From assembly GCF_000005505.3 (NCBI RefSeq), contig NC_016134.3, positions 29,339,584 to 29,403,583 on the forward strand: 64,000 bases of DNA. Direction: 5' to 3'. The stretch's first letter is position 1. Each line of letters starts with the position of its first letter. Shown here piece by piece: positions 1-12,496 of this stretch. Origin of the DNA: Brachypodium distachyon (lineage: Eukaryota > Streptophyta > Magnoliopsida > Poales > Poaceae). The notes below the pieces were generated by a model. The model worked only from the letters and a program-made list of their open reading frames with translations, made no database searches and was not told the DNA's origin. Made by a program: the position numbers and the translations under genes.

Positions 1-419
1 AATCTATACTATCCGTCTGCTTTCGTGAGCGGATAACAAAAAGTAACCCCACGGGACATGTCAAAATCAATGCCATCCAACCATTTGTCTGCGAACATGT
101 TATAGTCAGGTCAAATTTAACATTGACTTGACAAATCCACACATTCTCCACAAACATGGCACATGAGGAAATTTGCTAAAAAAACAAAAGCTTTTGGTAT
201 GTATGTGGAAACATGTCAAATGGACAGATGACATGTCCATTACTCCATATTTAACATGTATCCTTTAAAAGAAGAAAGAAGTGATATTTCTATATACTTC
301 AAGTTGTCCGTACACATGCCCAATGGACTGGAATGTCATCCTTGCAGACGCACTTAGTTATGGTTGCCCACACTTCGTATTCAGAGTTTGTAGTTCGTGA
401 TGATAGATTCAGAGTTTAG

Positions 420-1272
420 TTGCAGCAATCTGGGTCTCAAACCCTTTTCCATGCGCTGATCGAGTGTTCTCATGCACAGATCTTTTGGTCCGCGGCAAGA
501 GAGCATCTTAATCTGAAATTGCCGCAACTTCATCAGAGATCATGGGCTTGGGATATTCTGTGTGAATCATGTTTCGCTCGAGGGGATAGAGAAATGTTAA
601 TCTCAATCATGGCAGCCATTTGGGAGTCACGAAAAAAATGGAGTCATGGCGATCAAGGTTACAATCCGGCGAACACGATAGAGTTTGTCTCTGAAACGCT
701 AAACATCCTAAAGAAGAAGAAGGCCAAAGTTTCTTGTCCGCTTTGTACATGGCATGGTCCAGGCCCTGGAGTAATTAAGCTTAATTCTGATGGTGCAATT
801 CGAGCGGAGGAAGGTCGTGCATCTACAGGCGGAGTTGCAACAGACTCCGTGGGCTTTCGGGGGGTGTGGTGCCGCTTGTATCAGGGCATCACAGATCCTC
901 TCATAATTGAAACACTGGCTGTGCGGGATGCGGTTCTCTTCGCGAGTGACCAACACTTTGATCACATCATCATCGAAACGGACTGTTCGAAGCTGGTTCG
1001 TCTTTTGCTGGAGAGGAGGAATCATAGAGCCATGGTGGCTCCTATCTTAAGTGAAATTAGTGAACTTAGTTTTTAGTTTTCTAGTTTTTCTATTTAGTTT
1101 GCTCGGCGTTCAGCTAATGCAGTCGCTCACGAAAGTGCGCGTTTCGCGTGGGTGAATGAGGTGTCGACTGTATGGCTGGACGCGAGCCCTCAATTTTTTA
1201 TTCACAGCCTACGGGTTGATTGTACTCTTTCTAGTGTGATTTAATAAAGCTCATGGGTTCCCCTAAAAAAAA
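420..1272 (+). mobile_element. LINE (non-LTR retrotransposon) 3' fragment: zf-RVT plus RNase H
   Basis: The reading frame 420-1076 has the two C-terminal modules of plant LINE ORF2. First comes a zf-RVT-like segment (FHALIECSHAQIFW). An RNase H-like domain follows, starting at 'IKLNSDGA' and continuing through 'ETLAVRDAVLFA' and 'IIIETDCSKLVRLL', so the expected acidic residues are visible. No in-frame ATG precedes it and the upstream reverse transcriptase is missing, so this is a 5'-truncated copy. The frame stops at 1074-1076. Downstream, 'AATAAAG' near 1241 and an A run at 1266-1272 look like the LINE 3' end. The bases before 420 show no LINE coding sequence. Confidence 0.75.
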
Positions 1273-1396
1273 TGTTTAGTTGCAGCAGTGTTCATGGTAG
1301 CTAATTTTCACATAGACAAAGGGTCCATATTGGCAAATTTCGGTGAATTTCAAGTCAAGTCATAAAAAATAATGATGAAAATACACTTTTATTACG

Positions 1397-1765
1397 TCGA
1401 GTTTTTCACAAAACAACAGTTATGACTATTTTTCTCAATAAACCACAACTCTTAGTGCTGACCTTCTCAGAAAATTCTGACCTTACAGATAAAGCCATTT
1501 GACACAATGTCAGGTGTCAATTTTGACCTGTTTCATTTGTCACGCAGGCTTTTAATTTAGCGGTTCGAGTCAGATCAAAAGCCTACACGGCAAATGCAAC
1601 GGATCAGGAGGTGACAGGTGACACCCGACAATGAGTCAGATCGGTCAGGAATCATGTCAAACTGTTTAATATGTCAAATTATGTTTTCTGGGAAGAACCG
1701 TCCAAAAACTTATGGTTTCTAGATACAATTAATCAAAACTGTGGTTTTGTGAGAAATTTAAAGCG
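1397..1765. repeat. Foldback MITE-like inverted repeat
   Basis: Bases around 1405-1450 and 1708-1762 are imperfect inverted complements. The reverse complement of the left arm shares blocks such as 'AACTGTTGTTTTGTGA' with 'AACTGTGGTTTTGTGA' on the right. The interior has no coding potential. The arms resemble the termini of a small non-autonomous DNA transposon, but I could not fix exact ends or a target-site duplication. Confidence 0.35.
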
Positions 1766-1890
1766 AAAAAAAATTTGGTTTTCGAAATTAAAAAAAGTTG
1801 CGGTAATATTAATATAAAACCATATCACCATGTTGTTGTCATCTTTTTCTTTCCCCCTTGACTCCCCTCGCACCGTGAGCTGGACATACG

Positions 1891-2800
1891 GTGCCGATCG
1901 AGGCCTCCGCCGCCAAGATGTGCACCAACCTTGAGCTCCTAGTCGTTGGCGTCTTGGACCAGGCCGTGGCGCGCGCTCAACGGGCGACGTACGTCTGTAT
2001 GTATGCCACCGTTAAAGACGCCGCCCCGATTCAGAGATCGATCGATCTGCCTATTCACTCCATCCATCAGGTGCTTCAATCGAAGTAAGAAATTGCCCTA
2101 ATTTCCTTGAGAGCTTGGTTTATTTTTCTATTCGTTCCATCGATCAGGTGCTTCATGGGTAGGGGGACGAGAGAGTTTACATTGCAGCTCAGGGCAGGTC
2201 GTTGCAAAATTTGGGTCCTGCTGCATGGCCCGTCAAGTGTTCGATGTATTGCCCCCAAGACTTTTGTACCACAGGCACACACAAGGGCCACAAAAGACGT
2301 TAGCTTTTGCAACCATAACATGCGCATTACTAATAAAAAAAATTAGATACAACGTATAGATACTTACAAACAAAACCACTGCGATGGTTGTATATATGTA
2401 CCAATTTTTTAATACACAAGATATACATGTTTAAGATTCAGGTGCGCCGTGAGTGCCCTAACTTATTGAACACCTGTTAGCTACAGGTAGAGAGAAGTCC
2501 ACTTTTCCTCGGGAGCTGGGGGTTTGCATTTTTTTAATTAACTGGGAGTGGCCTTACTCTACTAAATTTGGGGCACTAATCTGTTCAAAAGATGCCTCCC
2601 CGTGGGTTGCATTTTTAATTCGATTTGGACCGAAAGATTTTTTAATTCCTTCCTTCATTCTTCCTTTTGTGCTTTCACGAGCCAGAGTTTTAAATTCTTT
2701 TGGCAGCTGATCAGTCTTGTTCATGATTCAACAGATTTGGAGTCCGTTTTCGATCCAGACCACTGCATCTGCATGCAGCTTCTTGTTGATTTGATTACAG
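1891..2800. other. Intergenic, no supported gene
   Basis: Short open frames occur here (for example 1891-2088 on +), but none shows a recognisable domain, a convincing splice structure or bias like the neighbouring genes. I see only AT-rich sequence and the presumed upstream region of the PB1-domain gene at 2820. Confidence 0.4.
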
Positions 2801-2819
2801 AGCCACCAGACCACATGCC

Positions 2820-3517
2820 ATGGCTGCAGTCAAGAGTAGTACTAGTCGTCCGCGCATGGTCAAGCTGATGTGCCGCTACGGAGGCGGCATCATGCAAAGT
2901 CCTCCAGATGGGAGCCCGCCGCGCTCGTCACGCTGCAGCGCCACACGACCTACGCTCGCCTCGCCGCCGAGATGCGGAAGCTCTATGGCGGCCCTGTCAT
3001 CATCAAGTACCAGGAAGAAGCTGAAGAACCCGACAAGGGTCTAGATGCAGGGACGACGATGGTCGAGGTGGTCAATGGCCGTGACGTGTCCAACATGATG
3101 ATGTTGCTGGAGTCTGGCATCTCTTCCAACGACGATGATGCTGGAGCTGGGATTCGCACTGACCAGTTCATGAGCATCTTCTTGTATCCTCAGCCGCAGC
3201 AGCAGCAGCAGCTATTAGTGGACGATTTGGGGAACGAGCTCCAGAGGCTGGATGATTTGTATACGGTTGCTGCACTTGGCCGTCGCTTACCTCGCCTGTG
3301 CCCTATTGATGTGCTAGTTCCTCCTAACAGGGAGTACGAAGAGGATGGGTGGTTTATGAAGACACTTAGGCGTAACTCGGGTTCAGATGTGGAGGGTTTC
3401 TGGGAGATGGCGACGACGACGAAGACGAGGAGGTATGCAGCTGACGCATATTTGGACGACGATGAGGTGGGCAGCACAACATCAGTCGGTTCATCTTTCG
3501 ATCCCTTCAAGGGATGA
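2820..3517 (+). pseudogene. PB1-domain protein gene, frameshifted
   Basis: ATG at 2820 lies in a good context (GCCATGG). The frame opens with a typical PB1 N-terminus, 'VKLMCRYGGGIMQSPPDG'. The rest of the domain is in another frame from about 2905: 'LQRHTTYARLAAEMRKLYGG', then 'VIIKYQEE' and 'EVVNGRDVSNMMMLLE'. The join therefore needs a frame change and probably a short deletion, because the strands between the two parts are shorter than usual. After PB1 comes a Q-rich linker and an acidic C-terminus ending at 3517. PB1 domains mediate protein-protein dimerisation, but the partner here is unknown. A very short intron is a less likely explanation than a lesion. Confidence 0.6.
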
Positions 3518-3539
3518 TGAGTTGGGCAAATTGAGATGA

Positions 3540-4262
3540 TGAGTATATATATCTTGTTGCATTGTATCTGCAGCCGCAGCAGCAATTAGATGAAAGGAAC
3601 GAGTGGAACAAGAGACCAGAGTTGTCGTGTGCAGCAGCAGCAGATACAGCTACTCATCGTTTATCATCTAGTAGTTGCATTAACTTATGTGCTACTAACA
3701 GAGAACACGAACGGATGAGGTGGTTTATGAAGAAGACACTAGGTCGTGATTCGGGTGAGAATTTGGACTCAGAGGTGGAGGAGCATTTCTCAGCAGCAGA
3801 TGCATATTTGGGTGAGGTGAGCAGCACCATATCGCTTCTTTCTCCTCCTTCAATGGATGAGTTGGTGAGGGACATAATGAAGCAGAGCAGGTATGTACCT
3901 GTTAGACTCGATCAGTTTGTTTTTGCTATTGTGCTACCCATCTTTGTACTCTTTGATGTTGTACTTCTGCACATTTCTGTCCTTTTTAATGCGATTTAAA
4001 AAGTTGCGGCAAAATTAGAAGATGAAGAAAACAAAAATGGTTAAGCAAAAAGTTATAATGCAGATAGGATAATCATATTATTTATTATTATTATCTTTAT
4101 TATTATTGTCATCTTGCAAGTTGGATGATTATAATCCACCGCAATGCCACATGGAGCATCTTGTATTAGCTTAGGTGCTACTGCACTTAATTAGCCTGTC
4201 AATTAACATCTAGTATTAACTCAGGTGCTACGCTATTAACAGAGAACACGAAAGGATTAGTT
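3540..4262 (+). repeat. Duplicated 3' units of the PB1-domain gene
   Basis: The end of the PB1 gene (about 3185-3530) is repeated downstream. Frame 3562-3999 carries 'NREHERMRWFMKKTLGRDSG' against 'NREYEEDGWFMKTLRRNSG' in the first unit, plus a shared 'AADAYL' block. A third, shorter echo is at 4220-4262 (GCTA..TAACAGAGAACACGAA). Unit 2 stays in frame longer and reaches 'PSMDELVRDIMKQSR' followed by a donor-like GTATGT at 3891. Unit 1 shifts frame in the matching place ('FDPFKG' stop). Either the C-terminal exon was tandemly duplicated, or 3562-3890 is another exon of the same gene. Confidence 0.55.
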
Positions 4263-4420
4263 TCTTGGAAAGCATTAGTCTCGGCAATTTTGTATTTTCA
4301 GTTTTTCATACTTGAGTTAGTGAAGTAAGAATCGACGAGTAAATTACCCTGTATCAAAGAATGTTTCCTCCGTTTAATTAGGAATGGAAATTAGCTTGTC
4401 CTGGGCCTGACTTTTTTAAG

Positions 4421-6489
4421 TGCAATATATTATTAGCAAGAAAACTCTGTCACACAATATCCTGGATGATATAATACTTGACGGAAACGCCGAGCCAACA
4501 AATCTACCATTTGCTCTTCTACAAGACATCACGGAGAATTTCTCTGATGAACAAAAAATTGGTTCTGGTGGATTTGCAAATGTTTACAAAGTAAAGTTCT
4601 GAATCCCTAGTCCTATAATCTTTTTCCTAGAAGACTGTTTTCTCTAGAAGCTCATTGATGTGCTAACTAGAAAATTTAAACAGGGATCACTTATAAACGG
4701 GAGTGTTGCTGTTAAGAAGCTTTTGAACAGCCAGACAATCGCAGAGGAGACATTTTATCGCGAGGCTAATTTTCTGATGAATGTAAAGCATCCAAATATA
4801 GTACGTTTTCTAGGCTTTTGTGCTAATACAGAGAACCAAGCCATCAAATTGCAAGGACCAGGGACATATGTAAAGTATATTTATGCCGAAGTGAGAGAGC
4901 GGCTACTCTGTTTCAAGTATATCAGTAATGGATGTCTTGATAAGCATCTTAAAGGTACGTATGAATGAATTCTTCTCTTGTTTCATTACTTCTCATCTAA
5001 TTATCACGGTGCATTGATCCTAGGTTATACATCTGGCAAACCAGGATGATCATCCATCATTCATTATGAATGCATCAGTATGCATTACTAAAAGATTGGA
5101 AAATTTCACGTTTTTATGTATCTACAGATGAATTGGAAGGGCTTGAGTGGCATACACGTTATCAAATAATTAAAGGAGTTTGCGAGGGCTTGCAATATCT
5201 TCACCTAGAAAAGTGTATTCTTCATATGGATCTGAAGCCTTCCAATATACTGCTAGATCATCTCATGGTGCCAAAGATTACGGATTTTGGTATATCAAGA
5301 CACCTTGATGGGATATCCCGAGCCGTCACTAAAGAACTTTTTATGTCTCTGTAAGTCATGCATTAGGAGGACATCCAAAAGGAATTTATGCCGTAATAAA
5401 TTGAACTATCATTCTTTCATGTAGGGGTTATTGTGCTCCAGAGTACCTACTCCGTGGAGAGGTATCTTTCAAGACAGACATATATGGTTTGGGTGTCATA
5501 ATTAAAGAAATCGTGACTGGAGGCAAGGAGGTCCCTAATATTAAAAAAGTAAGGACTGTTTTACTCGTAATTCTAGATGGACTATACAAAATCTATTTTA
5601 CTAGCTTTACATATTGTTATTGTTTTTCAAGATTGTTCATAACATTGTAAACAACCTGTCTGGAATGGCAGATACTTAGAAGATGGAGGTACAGGTGGAA
5701 CAAATTAGCGACGTGTCCACCATTGGGATACCAACAAGTGACTAAATGTATTGAGCTTGCTGTAAGATGCATGGCAGAAGACTCGGAAACAAGACCTTTC
5801 ATTTGGGATATAGTCAGTGTGCTGAATGAAAGTGAAACCAAGGACGAGGATATCAGTAGTGCTAAGGAATCTATGGGTGACCAGGTAATTAGGTGTTTTT
5901 AGTTACGAAATAATGATTCTGAAAATTTTGGGGTAATGAACCTGTCATATTTTCCGTGTGCTATATGTAACCTTGTCTTTCAAATTCCAAACCCGAAAAT
6001 AAGTTCCATTCCAATATCTGAGACAAACCACTTTATGTCACTCATTCTTTAAATTTCTCCATGCGTGGTTATCCACATGAAGCTCTTTTCTTGCAGATAA
6101 AACCTTACCCCTGGGAGTTGCTCAGCTTCAACCCACTCGAGCTGTCTTTCTCCTTTGAGCCAAACAAGCAGACATCGTGCACACTTTAGCTCACCAACGA
6201 GAGGGATGACCAAATTGGCTTCGACATCCAGGCTACGAACCCCTTCTATGAGTATAAGATAGAACCGAACAAAGGTATGGTGCCGCCTCACTCCGAGTGC
6301 AACGTCATCATAACACTGGAGGCACAGCAGAAGGCGCCACAAGGCATGATGCGCATGGATCAACTCACCGTGCGGATGGCCGTTGTAGAGGAGAGCCTCA
6401 TGGCTAAGGATATCACACCGGACATGTTTGATGGAGAGACCGGCAATATGGTTGATGAGGTGGATTTGGCGGTTGTTTTTGCAACCTAG
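4421..6489 (+). pseudogene. Receptor-like cytoplasmic kinase fused to a C-terminal MSP domain, with premature stop
   Basis: Inferred exons are 4421-4590, 4684-4954, 5128-5350, 5425-5548, 5672-5884 and 6097-6489, all with GT-AG borders and consistent phase. Kinase motifs in order: glycine loop 'GSGGFANVYK', lysine 'VAVKK', catalytic loop 'HMDLKPSNILLD' (HMD rather than HRD, common in this grass subfamily), 'DFG', and 'GYCAPEY'. The last exon encodes a major sperm protein (MSP/VAP-like) domain, from 'LLSFNPLELSFSFEPN' to 'DEVDLAVVFAT' and stop at 6489. In-frame TAG at 6187-6189 lies where the local pattern 'TCTL-x-LTNE' suggests a Glu codon, so the MSP domain is cut after about 30 residues. The kinase domain itself is open. 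No signal peptide or membrane segment is seen. The first exon and start codon are not identified: the 4420 frame opens on GTG after an acceptor-like TTTTTTAAG. Confidence 0.8.
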
Positions 6490-7880
6490 GACGCGAAAAG
6501 CACGCAAACCGAGCGAGGCCAGGTCGAAGAAAAAGGTTAGATCAAATGAATTGTTTTCATTTGAAACTCCCCTGTATTTGGCACTTTCAAAGCCCCTCTA
6601 CGTGAAAATTATTGCCTTTGATTTTAAAGTTTGGAAGATAAAATCTCTCAAATTTGAAGCTTGGGGGAAAAAAAGTTGCAAGAGACAGAGAAAAACTGTA
6701 GAATATTTTTTGAGGCCAGGGGCTTCACCTAAAATTACACAATATTCAATCTAGAGCTGCACTCTTGAAGTTGTGCAGTTTTAGTGAAAAGTATTTAATG
6801 CATTCTTTAGATTCTAAAATAGCCCCTTTCCAAATCATCAGTACAGGAACAGGGATGGATCTTTGATGTTGGGGTGATGCAGAGCTCGTCGCTGCCGGTG
6901 CCTGGGCCGAGTTCGACCTCTGCCACCAGCTTGTGCACCAATGGGAGACGAGAAGAGTACACATTTGGGAGCTCAGAAGAGGACACCAATGGATGATGTG
7001 AAGGATGAGCAGAGCTCTACTGCGGTTTCTGCAATAACAGCTGACAAGGAGGCTTTGAGAGCTTGGTGATGGAAGAAAATGGAGTGTGACTGTGTTGACA
7101 GAGGTGGATCATAGACGATTTATGATTAGATCCATAGGACTACAATGTTATGTACATAGTATATGAACTCTGTCAAAATGCACCTCCTTTTAGAACCCGG
7201 TGGGCAGGTAAACATTTTTTTAGTCGACCATAAATTTACAGGTTGAGAGAAAAAAAAGCACCGTCAGATAACACTAAATTGGTACAGTATCACTAGAATC
7301 AATATTTCTATAATGTGTGCTTATCTGAAACACGTTTTCGTAAAAAGCCAAAGTGTCGTGTCGAAGACCATGTAATTTGAAACGGAGGTGGCGATACCAG
7401 TTTTGGTGGCAAGGTGGTTGAGGCCTTAGAGGGCTTGTGGCATCTTCTGCCGGTACGTGCAAGGGAGCAAAAAGCGATAACATAAAACTTCCAACAATCT
7501 GCTAGAGTTGTAAATTTTTGGCTAACTTTTGGTGTTTAAGTCAACATTTGAATTAAATACTGAAACTTTAGCAGGAAATACTCCTCTTCCAAACAGATCC
7601 TAATCACCAGGAAACACTTGGTTTCATGTTACCAGTCGTGAGATTTGCTGCAAGCCAGCAAATAGCACCTCCGTCTGTAGCACAGTGAACTCCAAATTAG
7701 CGAGAGAACAAAAAAGAGAAATCAAGAGCCAACAGGGGCGAAAATGACAGCATAAATCTAAGTAAACCACCAACTTCCTGTAAATGTACACTGATTATCT
7801 ACCATCAGGACCCACAGCTGACAACAAAATCCAGGAACAGCATACAGCTAGATAACTTATGCACAACCTCTCCCATGACA
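6490..7880. other. Intergenic; possible extra 3' exon of the kinase-MSP gene
   Basis: Directly after the MSP stop, a basic open stretch runs to a possible donor at 6537 (AAAAAG|GTTAG). An acceptor-like CAG precedes 6842, and one frame there ends '...ADKEALRAW' with a stop near 7069. This might be a read-through 3' exon, but no domain supports it. The rest (7090-7880) shows no gene; its right end is the 3' flank of the FPP gene. Confidence 0.3.
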
Positions 7881-7884
7881 TCGC

Positions 7885-10800
7885 TCACTTCCTCGCTTTG
7901 CTCATGCAGCTACTGATCGACGAAAAGCCCCCCGAGAACACGGAGGGTGGAGGAGACGGTGATCGGGCCAGAGAGGCGACGGGCGAGCCATGGCTGCCAT
8001 TGCTCGTCGGGAGATCCAGGTCGTATGGTTCATTGGCAAGTGGCGACTTAGCACTGCCTTCTCTGAAGTCCAGCAGCGTGCCATTGGGCTCCAGCTTTTC
8101 AGGCTCGGATGCGACGCTGTCGAGGTCTGTTAGCGATTTGAGCTGAAGGCCGAGGTTCGCGATGGTCTTCTGGCACTCTGCAAGCTTCCCAGCAGCGCTG
8201 GCTATCTCTTTCTCCTGCAACGAAGATGATGATTGTTATTAGACAGGAGCCTTTTGTGTTCCAGGTGTGATTATAACATATGCTTTGAGATGTGCTTTAA
8301 ATAGTAAGTAGTGACTCGTAGAACAGCTGGGTGTGTTTGAGTTAATTATGTCCAACAGAATAAACTTGTTAGACCAAGCATAAAGGGTTTTACCTGCTTG
8401 AACTTAAGGTCTCCGTTTGTGTTGGCGAGTCGCCAAAGCTTTGCCTCCCGACTATCTCTTGACAGCTGAGCCTCTAGCTTGCGGCATTTTGCTTCATACT
8501 CTTCCGACAGTAGCTTCTCCTGCTCAATCTTCCCTTGTAGCAAGCTCACCTTGTTTGTCAGTTTTGCAAGTTCCAGATTTGCTGCCTCAAGTTGACCTTC
8601 CATTGCTTTCCTCCCTGAGGCTGCCTGCTCAGCATTGGCAGTGAATTCTACCAGCAACGCAATTTGGTCCTTCAGCCTCACTTCCAAAGACGACACCGTC
8701 TCCCGGAGCTTCATTGCCTCGTGGTGCGAAGAGTCGAGCTCAGACCCGAAAACCTTTCTGATGCCCTCAACTGCCTCAAGTTGCGTCTTGATCTCTGAAG
8801 AATATCCCCTTTCCTTGGCTGCATCACGCTCCAGAGCATTGACCGTTACATGCAGTTTTGTAATTTCTGAGTTTGCTGCCAGGAGCTGAGCTTCTAACGA
8901 TTCATTGGCAGACTCTGCCTTAAGTGCTCTCGCCGATTCAATCTTCATAGCCTCTATTTGTGCCACGAGCTCTTTCCGGGAGGTATTCTCCTTTTGCATC
9001 TTGCTCTCCAGTGTTTCCATAATTCCTCTTAGTTGCTCAATTTCTGTGTGTGCAGACCGCAGCTGTGCCTCTAACGTGTCTTTAGCAGCCTCTGCCATTT
9101 CTGCATCTGCTTTATACTTCGCCATCTGAGTTTTCTCAGCATCAATCTGTCTTCCCAAGGACGCCACTGTCTTTCGAAGATTGACTACCTCTACAGAAGT
9201 TGACTCTAACTGCAACTCCAACTCTTTCCTGTCCCCACCTTCTTCCAATGAAGCCACCACGGCCTGAAGCTTCTTAACTTCTGCAGACTTTGAGTCCAGT
9301 CGCAATGACAAAGATTTCCTCTCATCTTCTAACCGTTCGGCTTGTCCCAAAGAAGCATCTCTGGACTCATTTGCCAAGTTCAACTGCACCTGCAAGTCAG
9401 CCAGCTTGTTGTTGGCAGCCATGAGGGAGTCACATGACGTGTCAAGCTGATTTCTAGCCTCTGCAAGGGCCATCTCAAGTTCCCTTTTCTCACGTTCAAT
9501 CTTTTCAACCTTTGCTTGTAAATCTATCACCTGGCGCTGCAGTGCTTCAGCTTCGACTCTCGAGTTCACAGCCTGGTCAGAATCAGTTTCCACTCCAAAA
9601 CTAGAGCTTGTGTGGTCTGCTTCAGGCAATGCGGCCAGCTTCTCCATCTCAAGGAAATCATCCATTAGGTCAATCTCAACAGGATTGTTTCCAAGATTTC
9701 TTGTGCCATCATTGCTGTTTTTGAACTGATCAAGTTCTGCTATCAGAGCTGAGGCCCACAAATCAGAATGTTTTATTTCACTGTCTAAAGCTAGCATATG
9801 CTCCCCACTATCAGACTGGCTGTCGGTCAGAGATTCCATGCAAGCGTTGTTTGGAACAAGCCTAGAAGAATCATTTGCTAATGAAGTTTTCCTTGTAAGA
9901 TGGTGCAGCCTACGGCATTCTGCCTCAACTCTAGTGATTTTCTTCACGCTTTCTAAGTGCTGCTTGCTGGCTGCTTCTGCTGCTTGGTTGCTCAGGTCTC
10001 TTTCCAGCGCAAGTACATTCAATTCCTTGAACAGCATGAGCATCCTGCTCTTGAGGTCCTTATTTTCTTTCTCTGCTACCTGGAGTTTTCCCCGCAGATC
10101 GGAAGCTTCTAGCTGCTGTTTTAGGTCAGCAATGATCTTCTGGAGCTCTGACATTTCAGACTCCAATTCCTGGGACTTCTTAGCAACCGCATCACGGATT
10201 TTCTCCTCTTGTTCCTCTCGTGCCTGGCGAAGCTGCTTGACACATTCCTTGAGGGCACTATCTAGATGGCTAACTTGGTCCTCCAGAGAGGCATTCTTCA
10301 GAGATGAAGCATCGAGTAGCTGCTTCAGGTTACCAACTTCAACTTCAGCCTGTTCCCAACCTACACAGAAGTCACAAGGGGCAATGCACTATGAATTAAG
10401 TACCACTTCCTCTATTCCAAAATACACCTCATATAGATTTGTGCACTTGGACCAAGGCAGCTCTCGTTTCTAGTGCCTAACCACTCATAGTAGATTAATA
10501 GTAAATGTATGTGACTAGTTATTGGCCGGATGCGGGTACCAAGAGAAAAATGAGGTGTATTGTGGAATTTTCTAGAAAAATCTATACACGTTGTATTTTG
10601 GAACGGAGGGAGTATATCAGACTAAACAGAACTTGTGTTCATATTGTTGTAACTTTGCCTCTTTCTTAATTATATTGATTTATTTACTTGCATGCAAAAC
10701 TGACCCTGAACCTGCAGAACGAAAAGAAGCTACGGGCCTATATAAATGCATGCGATCATTCAAACGCGAAGAAGTATATTAACTCATACAGACAGATAAT

Positions 10801-11136
10801 TTTACCTGCAACAGCATCTTCTGCAACTTTTGCATGCTGCTTCACCAAGTCCTCTTTAGCACTGATAGTCGAAATAGCAGCAGAAAGCCTCTCGCTCAAA
10901 CTCTTTCCAGAATCCTGTATATTTCCATCGCTTGTGTCTGTAAAGACCTCTGGCGCTTGTAATTGACCGTGCTCGTGCTGTGGGGAAGAATCATTTGGCG
11001 GTGGAGCCCATGCTAGCTTCTCATTCAAAGATTTTGCTTGTTGAGTTTCTTGAGTGTCACCATCTCCAATTCTTGAGTGAACTTCATGTAATTGGCTATG
11101 GTTTGGGGAAGAACCGTTGGAGAGAGGTTCAGTATC
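7885..11136 (-). CDS. Filament-like plant protein (FPP), long coiled-coil protein; exons 2-4
   Basis: Three exons read in frame: 11136-10806, 10360-8394 and 8214-7885 (stop at 7885-7887), together 875 codons plus stop. Almost the whole product is heptad-rich coiled coil. Family signatures of plant FPP proteins are present: 'SLSERLSAAISTISAKEDLV', 'KQHAKVAEDAVAGWEQAE', 'LEDQVSHLDSALKECVKQLR', 'CMESLTDSQSDSGEHML', 'NPVEIDLMDDFLEMEKLAAL' and 'TSSSFGVETDSDQAV'. The Ser/Pro-rich tail ends 'SSCMSKARK'. FPP proteins are thought to act as cytoskeleton- or membrane-associated scaffolds. The phase demands an upstream exon ending in phase 0; the only match is decayed (see 12497-12603). The first in-frame ATG in these exons is at about 10154, which would remove roughly 170 residues. 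Intron 2 carries a Stowaway-like MITE. Family assignment is firm; function of this copy is doubtful. Confidence 0.88.
10401..10614. mobile_element. Stowaway-like MITE in FPP intron
   Basis: The segment starts 'CTCTATTCCAAAATACACCTCA' on the left and ends with 'TGTATTTTGGAACGGAGGG' and AGTA on the right. The two ends are inverted complements and carry the CTCCCTCCGTTCC-type terminus of grass Stowaway/Mariner MITEs. The left terminus has diverged. It lies inside the intron between FPP exons 10806-11136 and 8394-10360 and does not disturb either splice site. Confidence 0.6.
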
Positions 11137-12496
11137 CTGGTATTAGCCAAAAATGGACTAAATGAAAATGTTTTGTGCAAAGCATTTTGCAAAAGATTTA
11201 AAATTAATGAATAGGTCTGCAAAGAAAGCAAGAGATGAGATTTAATCATTGTACCGGATGAGTCATTCCTCCCTTCTCTCCTTTCTGTGAAAATTTGAGC
11301 TAAAAGCTATTGTAATATCTCAAACGGTCAAACCACCGTAGGATAAATCCAGCTTGTGACCTGATACATAATACCAGTTATCTTAAAACTGAGATAATAC
11401 ATGAGTCTGAAGCAAATTATACAAGCTGCGCAGTATATGACCATATCATTATGGAATTCATTCCGGAAAGTTCTAAGTGATTGACATAGCCATGCAAAGG
11501 TTTCAACTCAACCGTACAGTTTTGAGCATAATCAAAATCAAATATTGCATGACAGTTAATGCTGCATCCTGACATCCATTAACAAGTTATAACATTGCCA
11601 ACAAGATTAGACCTTCTCCCTGAACTTAGAGTCAAAATGCCAACTGCTTTTCTCCAAGGATGAAAGGAGAAATTTAGGTTAACATCCATCCAAACACCTC
11701 AAAAGATCCAGATTTTGTTTCAAGCCAGTAATTTTAGTAATGCCTGGTTAGTTCCTCCCTCGCTTTGTGATAAATTACACCAAAGCTGGTGGTTGACCTT
11801 TGGCCAAACATGGCCTTGGTGAAACAGCTAAAGACATGCAGAGACAGTGCATCAACTATAATAAAATAGCCAAACATGGCCAAATTTAGTACTGTTTGAT
11901 GAAGTCTCAAGAAAATCCCAAATTGTGATCAATCTGTTATTAACACATCACACAGGTTATTTAAGAACTATGGTCAACCCACAAGCTAGTTTTTGGTCTG
12001 ATAAGGGAAAAGAGGCCACTAAAAAAAATCTTTGAATTTTCATCTCTGCTCGATGCATTGTAAATTACCTATCAAACATAGATCCAACTACTGCAGTAGT
12101 GCGGTGCATTGTCTTGCTATGCAACAGGTAATGAAACATTGTTAGCAATTTAGCATGCTACTTGGAAGTCTAGTCGGTAAGAATGCCTTCATCAAACAGT
12201 ACTGTGACATAACACCCTATTATGTCCCACCAGCAACAAGTCAAATTGTGAAGCTGAATGCTAAATCTATGCAAGACAGGGAAAATGACATCTTGCCTAG
12301 AGGTGCCAATAGTAACTCACGTTTATTTTCATTATATGTTCTGAAGTTGCTTTCCGTAATCTGAAAGAACACCTGAACTATCACCGTGATGTTTCCACTG
12401 CAGATGGGTCGCTGTATTGAAATCAGGACATCTCTAGCACACAGAAATTAAGACATGCAATACCTAAAGAAATTAAATTAACATATGGAGCAAAAC
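11137..12496 (-). other. FPP first intron
   Basis: AT-rich sequence between the acceptor at 11137 and the degenerate exon-1 donor at 12496 (minus-strand CCAG|GTTTTG). I see no other open frame with coding character here. Small open frames on either strand lack domains. Confidence 0.5.

Noticed and set aside
1555..1580. GGTTCGAGTC, a tRNA B-box-like string
   Set aside because: No cloverleaf can be formed around it and there is no matching A box.
9838..10473. Plus-strand open frame of 211 codons
   Set aside because: Antisense shadow of the FPP coiled-coil exon; Ser/Leu-rich composition is the complement of Glu/Lys codons.
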